A stretch of 64,000 nt of DNA from Betaproteobacteria bacterium (GTDB lineage Bacteria; Pseudomonadota; Gammaproteobacteria; Burkholderiales; Burkholderiaceae_C). Below the pieces are notes generated by a model. It did not search any database, had not been told where the DNA came from, and was given only the letters and a program-made list of their open reading frames with translations. Location of the stretch: assembly GCA_016704535.1 (NCBI GenBank), contig JADIZZ010000001.1, forward strand, positions 62,001 to 126,000, written 5' to 3'. How positions within the stretch are numbered: position 1 is the stretch's first letter; every line of letters begins with the position of its first letter. Below are positions 19,779 to 27,314 of this stretch, piece by piece. The position numbers were made by a program, and so were the translations under genes.

Positions 19779-20812
19779 GCCGCCGCCCCCTGCCGCAGCA
19801 CCATCGCGCTGCGCTGCCCAGCGTCATTGGCCATGTGGGCCAGGATGTGGCTGCCGGCGCTGTAGCCCTTGCGGCAGGCCATCTGTGCGGTCGCCAGCAC
19901 CAGCGCGCCGGCCGCTGCGCCCGTTTCACCCGCACTTTCCGCGGGGTGCCACAGGTCGAACTCGGCTTTGCGCACGCGCAGGATGCGCGACAGCGCCAAT
20001 GCCGCTTCCTTGAAGTAGTACTGCTCGCCCGAGATGTCGGTGATGCGGAAGTCCAGGTCGTGCATCTGCCAGCCGGCTTCCTGCAGGCTCAGCTTGATGG
20101 CCTGCGACAGGCCGTCGGCGCGCAGCGGCTCGCCGCTGTCCAGGTGCGCAGCTTCCTTCGCAAAACCTACTCCGGTGCAGACGAGTTCATCGGTTTCGCC
20201 CGTGGGCTGGCCCAGCAGCAGCGCCCCCGCAGCCTCACCCGGCACGAAGCCATTGGAGTTGCGCGCTGTCAGCAGCCGATCACCGCTTTCGTAGCGGCTC
20301 AGCGTCGGCCACGACAGCAGGCTGTCGGTCGCAGCGACCAGCACACGCTTTGTTGGCGACGGCGACGGCGCCAACATCGACCGCGCCATCGCCATCGCCA
20401 CCGCCACCGCCACGCGGCCGTGCGGCACCACGGCTGACGCCGGTGCAAAGCGCACGCCCAGTTCCTTCTGCACCAGCGCGAAGAGCTGGTCGTCCAGCCC
20501 GACGGCGCGGCCCGGGCGCTCGGCTTCGGCCACGCACAGCAGCAGCGGCAGGGTGTCCCATTCGGCACGCGGTATGTCCTGCAGCGCTTCCTCGATGGCC
20601 AGCGCAGCCATCTTCGCCAGCTTGGCCAGTCCGCGCCAGGGCTGCTCCAGCGCCACCTGGTGCGCCATGATCCACTCGCCCGAAGAATCGATGAAGCGTG
20701 TTTCTGTGGGGTTGCTGATCTTGGCGCGGAATGCAGCGCAGCTCTCTGCGGCGGTCAGCCCGACCGAGGTGACGAGTCCGGTGCGCTGGATCGCGATCGG
20801 CGCTGCCGTCAT
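19775..20812 (-). CDS. Thiolase-like (beta-ketoacyl synthase fold) T6SS accessory protein, apparently inactive
   Basis: The 345-residue protein has the fold landmarks of ketoacyl synthases: GLVTSVGLTAAESCAAFRA at the start, FVPGEAAGALLLG near residue 190 and a C-terminal GETGAAAGALVLA. The nucleophile-elbow region reads VVPHGRVAVAVAMAMA with no Cys, and the usual active-site His of the GHTxGAAG motif is replaced by Glu (GETGAAAG). A catalytic synthase is therefore unlikely. Thiolase-like genes sit beside the effector in Tse7-type loci, where they are thought to help load the effector onto VgrG. It overlaps the effector start by four bases and the DUF2169 stop by four bases, so all three are coupled. 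Confidence 0.82.
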   Translation of the reverse strand: MTAAPIAIQRTGLVTSVGLTAAESCAAFRAKISNPTETRFIDSSGEWIMAHQVALEQPWRGLAKLAKMAALAIEEALQDIPRAEWDTLPLLLCVAEAERPGRAVGLDDQLFALVQKELGVRFAPASAVVPHGRVAVAVAMAMARSMLAPSPSPTKRVLVAATDSLLSWPTLSRYESGDRLLTARNSNGFVPGEAAGALLLGQPTGETDELVCTGVGFAKEAAHLDSGEPLRADGLSQAIKLSLQEAGWQMHDLDFRITDISGEQYYFKEAALALSRILRVRKAEFDLWHPAESAGETGAAAGALVLATAQMACRKGYSAGSHILAHMANDAGQRSAMVLRQGAAA

Positions 20813-21921
20813 GCCGGTTCCGCCTGCTGCGGCTCAGGCTTGTCCATCGGCACCATCACCACCGGGATCGGGAAGGCCACCTGCTCGCGCTGCTGCCACC
20901 AGTCCTTGCCCTTCTTGCCCACCAGCACCTGTGCAATCTCGTGCATGTTCTTCTTCAAGGGCCGCGCCACGCGCCAGCTCATCGTGAAGCGTTCGGCATC
21001 GGGTTCGAAGACGATGGTGTCCAGGCTCGCGACCAGGTCCTCGCGTTCGCCGCGCTTGGGGAAGACGTGCACCGGCGCCTCGAAGTGCGGCAGCATGAAG
21101 CGCCTTTCGCCATCGGGCGTGAATCCGCTCAGCACCACTTCCAGCGGTCCCTTGGGCAGCGGCAACTGCTGGTCCTCGGGCGCGGCCTGGTAGTAGCGCT
21201 CGTCGAAATCCTTGGGCAGGAAGGGGAAGACATCGTCCAGCCATTGCTGGTCATAGGTACCCGCGAAGCGGGCGCGTGCTGGCCAGCCGCGCGCCAACGG
21301 CCCGAAAGAGATGGGGGTGTACCTGCCAGCGGGGTCGGTGACGGGCTGGCCGGGCACTTCCAGGTTGGGCAACGGACTGCCGTCTACCCACTGCGTCTTC
21401 AGGTGCTTGTGCCAGCCACGGCCGGACGGGTTGGGCGAATAGGCGTCGTGCTCGCTCTCGTCTTCGTGATATCGATCGGCGCCGCCGAATGCCACGTCGT
21501 AGGACAGCGGCAGGCAGGTGAAGTGTTCCGGCTCACTCGCGCCGATGGTCGCGATGTTGGCGTTCCACAACCGCGGGCCCACCACCTCGGCCTCCTTCAC
21601 CAATGGCCCCACTTGCAGGCGCACCCGCATGCGCGTGACGGCCTTGCCGGCGGGCGCGTGCGCGCTGCCCACCAGCAGCACGTCGCAGGCGCGCTTGCGC
21701 GGTGCGAAGTCGATTTCGCCTACCGGTGAACTGAAACCCGGTGCGCCGGTGAAGGTGTCGGCCATGATCAGCGGCAGCTGTTCGTCGGCCAGGCGCACGG
21801 CCTCGCCCGGCCTGGGCAGCACGAAGGTGCCCTTGATCACCACCACCAGCAGTTCGCGCCCGCTGGGCTCCAGGCCCATGTTGTAGCCGGCGACCATGCG
21901 CGTGGCGTTGATCAGTTCCAT
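20809..21921 (-). CDS. DUF2169-family T6SS effector adaptor
   Basis: The 370-residue protein matches the DUF2169 family, whose members lie between vgrG and PAAR-type effector genes and act as adaptors or chaperones in effector loading. Family blocks seen include VAGYNMGLEPSGRELLVVVIKGTF at the start (quoted only in part here: GRELLVVVIKGTF), YDVAFGG near residue 155, NPSGRGWH near 175 and a Pro/Leu-rich C-terminal half. No signal peptide or membrane segment is visible, so it should act in the cytoplasm. It lies 13 bases after the DUF6484-like gene and overlaps the thiolase-like gene, forming one effector-loading unit. Confidence 0.88.
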   Translation of the reverse strand: MELINATRMVAGYNMGLEPSGRELLVVVIKGTFVLPRPGEAVRLADEQLPLIMADTFTGAPGFSSPVGEIDFAPRKRACDVLLVGSAHAPAGKAVTRMRVRLQVGPLVKEAEVVGPRLWNANIATIGASEPEHFTCLPLSYDVAFGGADRYHEDESEHDAYSPNPSGRGWHKHLKTQWVDGSPLPNLEVPGQPVTDPAGRYTPISFGPLARGWPARARFAGTYDQQWLDDVFPFLPKDFDERYYQAAPEDQQLPLPKGPLEVVLSGFTPDGERRFMLPHFEAPVHVFPKRGEREDLVASLDTIVFEPDAERFTMSWRVARPLKKNMHEIAQVLVGKKGKDWWQQREQVAFPIPVVMVPMDKPEPQQAEPA

Positions 21922-21934
21922 CGCGGCCGTGCCT

Positions 21935-22483
21935 TCAGTTCAGCTGCACCGAGCCGCCCTTGACGCGGTTCACGCCGGTGGACCGGCTCAGTACGTAGCT
22001 GCCTTCGATGAGCACCTTGCCGGCCTTCGTCAGCGTGATGCTGGCCTTGCCGCAGCGCAGCACCATCTGCTCCTTCGCGCTGACGATCATTCGCTGGCCG
22101 TCGGCGTCGACCTCCACCTGCGCGGGTGGCTCGGCCAGTGGCCAGCCTGCGGCCTGGCGCACCACGCCCATCACGATCGGCCGGGTCGGGTCGCCGCCCT
22201 CGAACATCAGCACCACGGGCTGGCCGATGTGCGGGCCGTGCAGGTCCACCGTGCTGCGGGCGCGCAAAGCGGTGGGGTGGCCTTCGAAGCGCACGAGCGG
22301 GGTGATGCCGCCGTCGGTGAGTGCCAGCAGTTCGCCGACCAGCACACCGTGCACCAGGGCGGGCGGCGTTGCTGCCTCGGGCGTCGCGGCACCCACGGCC
22401 GGGCTATGCAACAGCGGTGACAGCAGATCGTCCGCATCCTGCGGTTGGGCCGTCAGCGCGGCGGGCAGATCGTTCGGGTTCAT
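21935..22483 (-). CDS. DUF6484-like T6SS VgrG-associated protein
   Basis: The 182-residue protein has an OB-like segment (about residues 45-115: VHGVLVGELLAL, LRARSTVDLHGPHIGQPVVLMFE, RPIVMGVV) and a short beta-repeat end (MVLRCGKASITLTKAGKVLIEGSYVLSRST) that echoes the beta-helix tip of VgrG. This fits the DUF6484 family commonly found next to vgrG. It follows vgrG by 10 bases and precedes the DUF2169 gene by 13 bases. A role in building or capping the spike with its effector is likely. The exact function is not established. Confidence 0.78.
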   Translation of the reverse strand: MNPNDLPAALTAQPQDADDLLSPLLHSPAVGAATPEAATPPALVHGVLVGELLALTDGGITPLVRFEGHPTALRARSTVDLHGPHIGQPVVLMFEGGDPTRPIVMGVVRQAAGWPLAEPPAQVEVDADGQRMIVSAKEQMVLRCGKASITLTKAGKVLIEGSYVLSRSTGVNRVKGGSVQLN

Positions 22484-22493
22484 CGCCAGGCCC

Positions 22494-22859
22494 TCAGTTC
22501 TGCAGGATCTTCGAGCCCTTCATCACGATGTCGTTCGAGGCCTTCACATTGATCTTGCCCGACCCGTCGATCGTGATGTCCTTGCCCTTGATGGTGATGG
22601 TGCCGTCCTTCTTCATCGTGATGCTGGCGCTGCCGGTCTTGATGGTCACCGAGTCACCGGCGTCGATGACGAGGTTCTTGCCCACCTTCAGCGCGTCGTC
22701 CTTGGCCACCTGCGTGCTGCGGCCCTTGCCCACCGAGGTGGCCTGGTCGCCGCCGACGGTCAGGCCGCGGTTGGCGCCGATGTCGTTGCTCTGGTTGTCG
22801 GCCACCGTCGTGCTCTGGTTCGCGCCCACGCTGATGATCTGCGCGGCGCCGATCGTCAC
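22494..22859 (-). CDS. vgrG: C-terminal portion of VgrG, separated by a frameshift
   Basis: This 121-residue frame continues the VgrG spike without a gap in meaning: the upstream frame ends in IAIGARRA and this one opens with TIGAAQIISVGANQSTTVADNQ, the same repeat series, then the terminal strands (SVTIKTGSASITMKKDGTITI, split here: TIKTGSASITMKKDG). No ribosome site is evident, and the apparent start is an internal ACG/ATG context rather than a real gene start. It is best read as the 3' end of vgrG (22,494-24,742), which would be about 749 residues once one base is restored near 22,868. Confidence 0.8.
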   Translation of the reverse strand: MTIGAAQIISVGANQSTTVADNQSNDIGANRGLTVGGDQATSVGKGRSTQVAKDDALKVGKNLVIDAGDSVTIKTGSASITMKKDGTITIKGKDITIDGSGKINVKASNDIVMKGSKILQN

Positions 22860-24742
22860 GCTCTGCGCGCGCCGATGGCAATCTCCTGCGCGGCGCCGAT
22901 GGCGATGGTCTCGTTCACGCCGACCGTGTGCGTGCGCTGCAGCGCCACCGTGGCCGTCTCGCTGGAACCCACGCTGATGCTGCGGTTGGCGCCGATGGTG
23001 ATGCTCTCGTTGGCACCCACAGTTTCAGTACGGTTCACGCCGATCGAGATGGTCTCGTTGTTGCCGACATCTTCGGTTCGGTTGACACCGATGGTGATGG
23101 TCTCGTCGTTGTCGACCGTTTCCGTCCGGTCGTGCTTGATGTGGTTCGTCTCGTCGTGGTCGATGGTCTTGGTGCGGTCGTGCCCCACCCAGTGCGTCTC
23201 GTCGTTCTCGACCTCGATGTCCTGGTTCTTCTCGGCATGCAGCCAGACCTGTTCGCTGCCCTTCTTGTCCTCGAAGCGCAGCGCATTGGCATTGCCGTAG
23301 GCCCCGCCCTTGCTGCTGCGGCTGAGCACGCCGCTTTGCGTCATGTTCGCCGGCAGTTCCCAGGGCGGCATGTTCTCGGCGTTGTAGACGCGGCCGGTGA
23401 TCAGCGGCTGGTCGGGGTCGCCTTCGAGGAAGTCGACGACGACCTCCTGCCCGATGCGCGGGACCTGCACGAAGCCGAAGCTCTTGCCGGCCCAGGGGCT
23501 GGACACGCGCACCCAGCAACTGCTCTTCTCGTTCTTGCTGCCATAACGGTCCCAGTGGAACTGCACCTTCACGCGACCGTACTTGTCGGTGAAGATCTCG
23601 TCGCCCGCCGGGCCCACCACCACGGCGGTCTGCGGGCCCTGCACCACTGGCTTGGGGCTCTTGCGCGGGGCGCGGTAGGGCACGCTCGAGTCCAGCGCCG
23701 TGAAGCGGCAGCTGTAGCCCGGGCCCGCGGCCGGCCCACCGCTTTCGTAGGCCGTCTGGTCCACGACGATCTGCGTGCCCGTGACCAGGTACTCGCAGTT
23801 GTCGCTCTCGCGCAGCGAGCCCTCCAAGGTCACCAGGCCGCCAGTGCACAGCGCCCGCGCGTCGCTGTTGGCGGAGGCCTGCCGCGTGACGGCAGCGAAC
23901 TCCTCCATCTGCGCGCGCACGAAATGCTCGCCGTCGCCTTCCAGGTCGTAGAAGCCTGGGTAGTCGAACACCTCCATGTCGCCCAGCGTGTGGTGGCCGG
24001 GCTGGCTGCGGGTCTGGCGCAGGTCGGTCTGGGTGCGCGTGAAGTCGTAGTCCTGGATGACCGCCACCCCGGGCTGCACCCGCTGCGTGCAGGCCAGGTC
24101 CCAGCAGGCTTCCAGCCCCAGTCCGGCGAGCTGGCCGCCGTGCTGGTAGCGCACCTTCAGCGGCGCGCAGCCTGGGCAGGGGTCGCTGGCGCTGACGGCG
24201 TCGGCGAGCACCAGCGTGTGCTTGCCGGCCTCGTGCGTGAAGAAGTAATAGATGCCCTCCTGCTCCATCAGGCGCGACAGGAAGTTGAAGTCACTCTCGC
24301 GGTACTGCACGCAGTACACCCAGGGCGTGAAGGGCGTGGTCGTGCGGTCGTCGATGCTGGCGATGGGGTGGTCGCCCAGCACCTGCTCGATGATCTGCAG
24401 CACTGTCTGGTTCTGGAAGACCTTGCAGTCCTGGGTCTGCGAAAGGAACCAGAACCACGGCCGGGCGACGATCAGGTACTGGAAGAAGCGGCCGCTCTGG
24501 CCGACCAGGGACACCTGTTCGACGATGCCGTCGAAATGGCGCGGCTTGTCGGCAACCTCGGTGTTCTGGTGCAGGCGTACGGTGACGTGCTGGCCCAGCA
24601 GGGCGTCGAAGTCCAGGTCGGGTTTCGTGCTCAGGGCCAGGATCGAATACGTGAACGGTTCGCTCAGGGCTTCCCGTGCCGTCAACTGCGCCAGAAGCAG
24701 GTCGGGGCCGAAGGGACTGTCGAGTTCCGCGAAGTGTTCCAT
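22856..24742 (-). CDS. vgrG: T6SS spike protein VgrG (TssI), main part, frameshifted near the 3' end
   Basis: VgrG trimers form the puncturing spike on the Hcp tube. The 628-residue frame has the gp27-like part (about 1-380, starting MEHFAELDSPFGPDLLLAQL), the gp5 OB-fold (about 390-480, VVGPAGDEIFTDKYGRVKVQFHWD in part: DKYGRVKVQFHWD) and the KSFGFVQVPRIGQEVVVDFLEGDP signature in part (PRIGQEVVVDFLEGDP). The rest is a beta-helix of eight-residue strands (TVDNDETITIGVNRTEDVG). It ends abnormally in GARRA at 22856. On the plus strand the repeat unit TGCGCGGCGCCGAT occurs at 22840-22853 and 22887-22900, but the copy between reads TGCGCGCGCCGAT, one G short. This is a single-base deletion or a sequencing error. 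It heads the effector operon. Confidence 0.9.
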   Translation of the reverse strand: MEHFAELDSPFGPDLLLAQLTAREALSEPFTYSILALSTKPDLDFDALLGQHVTVRLHQNTEVADKPRHFDGIVEQVSLVGQSGRFFQYLIVARPWFWFLSQTQDCKVFQNQTVLQIIEQVLGDHPIASIDDRTTTPFTPWVYCVQYRESDFNFLSRLMEQEGIYYFFTHEAGKHTLVLADAVSASDPCPGCAPLKVRYQHGGQLAGLGLEACWDLACTQRVQPGVAVIQDYDFTRTQTDLRQTRSQPGHHTLGDMEVFDYPGFYDLEGDGEHFVRAQMEEFAAVTRQASANSDARALCTGGLVTLEGSLRESDNCEYLVTGTQIVVDQTAYESGGPAAGPGYSCRFTALDSSVPYRAPRKSPKPVVQGPQTAVVVGPAGDEIFTDKYGRVKVQFHWDRYGSKNEKSSCWVRVSSPWAGKSFGFVQVPRIGQEVVVDFLEGDPDQPLITGRVYNAENMPPWELPANMTQSGVLSRSSKGGAYGNANALRFEDKKGSEQVWLHAEKNQDIEVENDETHWVGHDRTKTIDHDETNHIKHDRTETVDNDETITIGVNRTEDVGNNETISIGVNRTETVGANESITIGANRSISVGSSETATVALQRTHTVGVNETIAIGAAQEIAIGARRA

Positions 24743-24957
24743 CGTGCCTGCCAGGGCGCCGCGCCGCCGGGTGGGGCGGGTGCAGCGGGGGGTTGATCGG
24801 AAATCCTATGCAAGGCCATCGGCGATGTCCAGCGCCGGCGGGAACAAATGATGGACCGAAACTCCACCCCCCGACCCGCGGGTTTGCCGTAACCGCGCTG
24901 TCTGCGGCAACAATCCACCCCGCGCGGGCCGGAGACCGTCCCGCCAGGAGCCCGATC
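24743..24957. promoter_or_regulatory. Divergent intergenic region between vgrG and an unknown gene
   Basis: These 215 bases separate two outward-pointing genes and must carry promoters for the vgrG effector operon (minus) and the 24,958 gene (plus). I could not assign a convincing sigma-70 or sigma-54 promoter on either strand by eye. A clear ribosome site (CCAGGAG) serves the plus-strand gene at its right end. Confidence 0.4.
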
Positions 24958-25911
24958 ATGGCCGAGATGCCCAAGACCGCCGCTCAGCAAGCGGCGCACG
25001 CGCATGCCTTCCAGGCGGCACGGTCCTACTTCGACCATCGCAAGGGGCTGCAGTCCCTGCTCGCCGCGCGTCCCGGCATGTGCATGGCCGACGGCCTGAA
25101 TGTCCATCAGCAGGTGATCGACGGTGACTTCGATCTCGACGAGCCACTCTTGCAACGTTTGTTGCAAGGTGGCACGACCGGGCCGGTGATGCCCGCCGCA
25201 ACTTCGCTGCGGCGGGCACCGGCGGCGGCGCCGGCGGGTTCTTCGGCGCTTGCAGACATGGGCGCGCCCGATCCGGCCAGGGCGCTGCGCGAGGGCATCG
25301 AAGCCATCCGCAGTGGCCAGGCCCAGCGGGTGCGGATGTCGCCAATGATGGAGCTCCACAACACGGCTACCGCGGGCCGCCGGCCGGTGGTTCGGCTGCG
25401 GATGCGCGGGCTGTCCATCACCGTGGTGCAGCAGTCCGTTCCGGCCAGCGGCGGCCCCCAGAACCAATGGCGGCCGAACCCGTCGCAGAACGCCCGGACC
25501 TTGCCCACGCGCAGCATGACGGCGCAGCAGATGCGAAACGCCGCGGTGCTGGCCGCCGACCCTGGCCAGCCACCCGGGCTGCCCTGGACCCAGGGCCGTA
25601 CTGGCGCCGGCATGTTGACCTTGGCGCCCAGCGCTGCGCTCGACCTCTACAACGCCACCGAGGCGGACCTTCGCACCCGCGAGTTCAGCTTCAAAGGAGG
25701 CCAATTTCTCGCGCACTCCGCCCGCAGCCGAAGTGGCCATGTCAACGGCTTCGCGGGCAGCGCGCTCGCGGTGACCGAGGCTGTCGGTGTTGGCGTCGCG
25801 GTCGCACCCTTGGTGGTGATCGAACTCCTGGTGGGTGTTGCCGTGCAGGTGGTGTGGAACCCGTCCGGCGCCGACGGCGCCGCAAATCGGGGGCAGCGGG
25901 CGCTGAACTGA
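24958..25911 (+). CDS. Unknown protein divergent from vgrG, with a C-terminal hydrophobic segment
   Basis: The ATG at 24958 has a strong ribosome site (AGGAG seven bases upstream). The 317-residue product starts with a helical region (AEMPKTAAQQAAHAHAF), contains several Ala/Pro-rich low-complexity stretches, a short strand-rich core (RRPVVRLRMRGLSITVVQQSV) and, near the end, a long hydrophobic run (about residues 270-300, VGVGVAVAPLVVIELLVGVAVQVVW split: VAPLVVIELLVGVAVQVVW) preceded by GHVNGFAGSALAV. No signal peptide is present. I do not recognise a family. Its position back-to-back with vgrG makes a T6SS effector, adaptor or structural accessory possible. Normal GC argues against recent acquisition. 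Confidence 0.65.
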   Translation: MAEMPKTAAQQAAHAHAFQAARSYFDHRKGLQSLLAARPGMCMADGLNVHQQVIDGDFDLDEPLLQRLLQGGTTGPVMPAATSLRRAPAAAPAGSSALADMGAPDPARALREGIEAIRSGQAQRVRMSPMMELHNTATAGRRPVVRLRMRGLSITVVQQSVPASGGPQNQWRPNPSQNARTLPTRSMTAQQMRNAAVLAADPGQPPGLPWTQGRTGAGMLTLAPSAALDLYNATEADLRTREFSFKGGQFLAHSARSRSGHVNGFAGSALAVTEAVGVGVAVAPLVVIELLVGVAVQVVWNPSGADGAANRGQRALN

Positions 25912-25963
25912 GGCTGTAGCGCAGCCCCTGGGAAGGCCCTCACCGCCGGCGCCTTTTCCACCG

Positions 25964-27292
25964 TCAGGCAGGCCGCTGTGCCGTCACCACCCAGCCTGCC
26001 ACCGGCTGCCCGGCTTCCATGCGCAGCGTGCCCGTGCCGAGCTGGATGGCAGCGTAGCCGGTGTCGACCAGGCAACGCCGCAGGTAGTGGTCGGCATGGG
26101 CATAGCGGCCCTGGGGCAGGATGCGATGGTCGACGTCGGCGTCCGCCGACAGGGCCTCGACCGTGAAGACCAGCCAGCCACCCGGCTGCAGTGCCCGGTA
26201 GCTTGCGGCCAGCGCGCCTTCGAGACCACCGAAGTAGCACAGCGTGTCAGCCGAAATCACCAGGTCGAACTGCCCGGGCTGGGTGACCAGGTAGTACACG
26301 AGCTCGGCCCTGTGCAGCCCGTCGTAGACCTGGCGCTGCCGGGCCTGGCGCAGCATGCCCACCGACAGGTCGCAGCCCACCAGCCGGGCCGCCCAGGGCC
26401 GCAGCAACGGCCCGCACAGGCCGGTGCCGCAGCCGACGTCGGCCACGCTCAGGCGTCCGGCCGGTGCACCCAGCGCCGCGGCACAGGCCTCGGCGACGAG
26501 TTGCGGCGCGCGGTACTCGAGCTTGGCCAGCTTGGCGTCGAAGCTGGGTGCGAAGTTGTCGAACACCGATGCGACATAGGCATCGCTGGCGCGTTCAGGC
26601 GCGTCCTGGCCCAGGCAGGCCGCGAGCTGGTGCTGCACGATCGGGTTGTCGGGTTCCTCCAGCAGCCATTCGCGGTAGAGCGTGGTCGCCTGGTCGCGCT
26701 GGTCCAGCATGACCAGCGCCCGGATGACCTGCTCGCGCGCCACGCTCTCACGCGGCTGCAGCGTGATCGCCCGGCTGTTGGCCAGCAGGCCTTCGTGCAC
26801 GCGCCCCTGCGCGATCAGCACCTCGGACAGGCTGTACCAGCTGGGCCCGTTGTCCGGACGCAGGGCGATAGCCTCTCGCAGGCACTGTTCGGCCCGGTCC
26901 AGGCGGTCGTTGCGTCGGTGGATGACGCCCAGGTTGTGCAGCGGGTCGGCGGACTCTTCCTGGCCGGGGCCGGCGGCGGCCAGGGCCTGTTCGTAGGCCT
27001 CGGCGGCGGCGTCGAGCTGCTGGCTTTCGAACAGCAGGTTGCCCAGGTTGTTCAGCATGCCGGGCTGGCCCGGCCGCAGGGCGACGGCACGGCGGATCAG
27101 CGCAACGCCCTCGTCGCTGCGGCCCTGCACATGGCGCAGTATGCCCAGGAAGTGCAGCATCTCCGGGTGGTCGGGCTGCTCGGCCTGCAGCGCAGCGAAA
27201 GCCGCTTCGGCAGCGGGCAGCTGCTCGGTGCGTACCCATTCGACGGCCTGTTCCATCCGTGTCTGGAAGCTGGGCTCGGTGGGCAGGTCCAT
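25964..27292 (-). CDS. TPR-repeat protein fused to a class I SAM-dependent methyltransferase
   Basis: The 442-residue protein has about five tetratricopeptide repeats (about residues 15-215: AEAAFAALQAEQPDHPEMLHFLG, GMLNNLGNLLFESQQLDAAAEAYEQAL in part: NNLGNLLFESQQLDAAA, LHNLGVIHRRNDRLDRAEQ) followed by a Rossmann methyltransferase domain (about 250-440) with motif I VADVGCGTGLCGPLL and post-motifs FDLVISADTLCYFGG and LQPGGWLVFTVEA. It lies 22 bases after clpV on the same strand, at the end of the T6SS sheath operon. The substrate is unknown; the TPR part could select a T6SS protein for methylation. The same TPR-methyltransferase fusion also occurs outside T6SS loci, so the link is only positional. 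Confidence 0.85.
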   Translation of the reverse strand: MDLPTEPSFQTRMEQAVEWVRTEQLPAAEAAFAALQAEQPDHPEMLHFLGILRHVQGRSDEGVALIRRAVALRPGQPGMLNNLGNLLFESQQLDAAAEAYEQALAAAGPGQEESADPLHNLGVIHRRNDRLDRAEQCLREAIALRPDNGPSWYSLSEVLIAQGRVHEGLLANSRAITLQPRESVAREQVIRALVMLDQRDQATTLYREWLLEEPDNPIVQHQLAACLGQDAPERASDAYVASVFDNFAPSFDAKLAKLEYRAPQLVAEACAAALGAPAGRLSVADVGCGTGLCGPLLRPWAARLVGCDLSVGMLRQARQRQVYDGLHRAELVYYLVTQPGQFDLVISADTLCYFGGLEGALAASYRALQPGGWLVFTVEALSADADVDHRILPQGRYAHADHYLRRCLVDTGYAAIQLGTGTLRMEAGQPVAGWVVTAQRPA

Positions 27293-27314
27293 GCAGATGC
27301 CCCCGGCTGTGCCG

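Noticed and set aside
22900..23200. Regular repeats resembling a CRISPR or tandem array
   Set aside because: They encode the beta-helix strands of VgrG; spacing and sequence follow codons.
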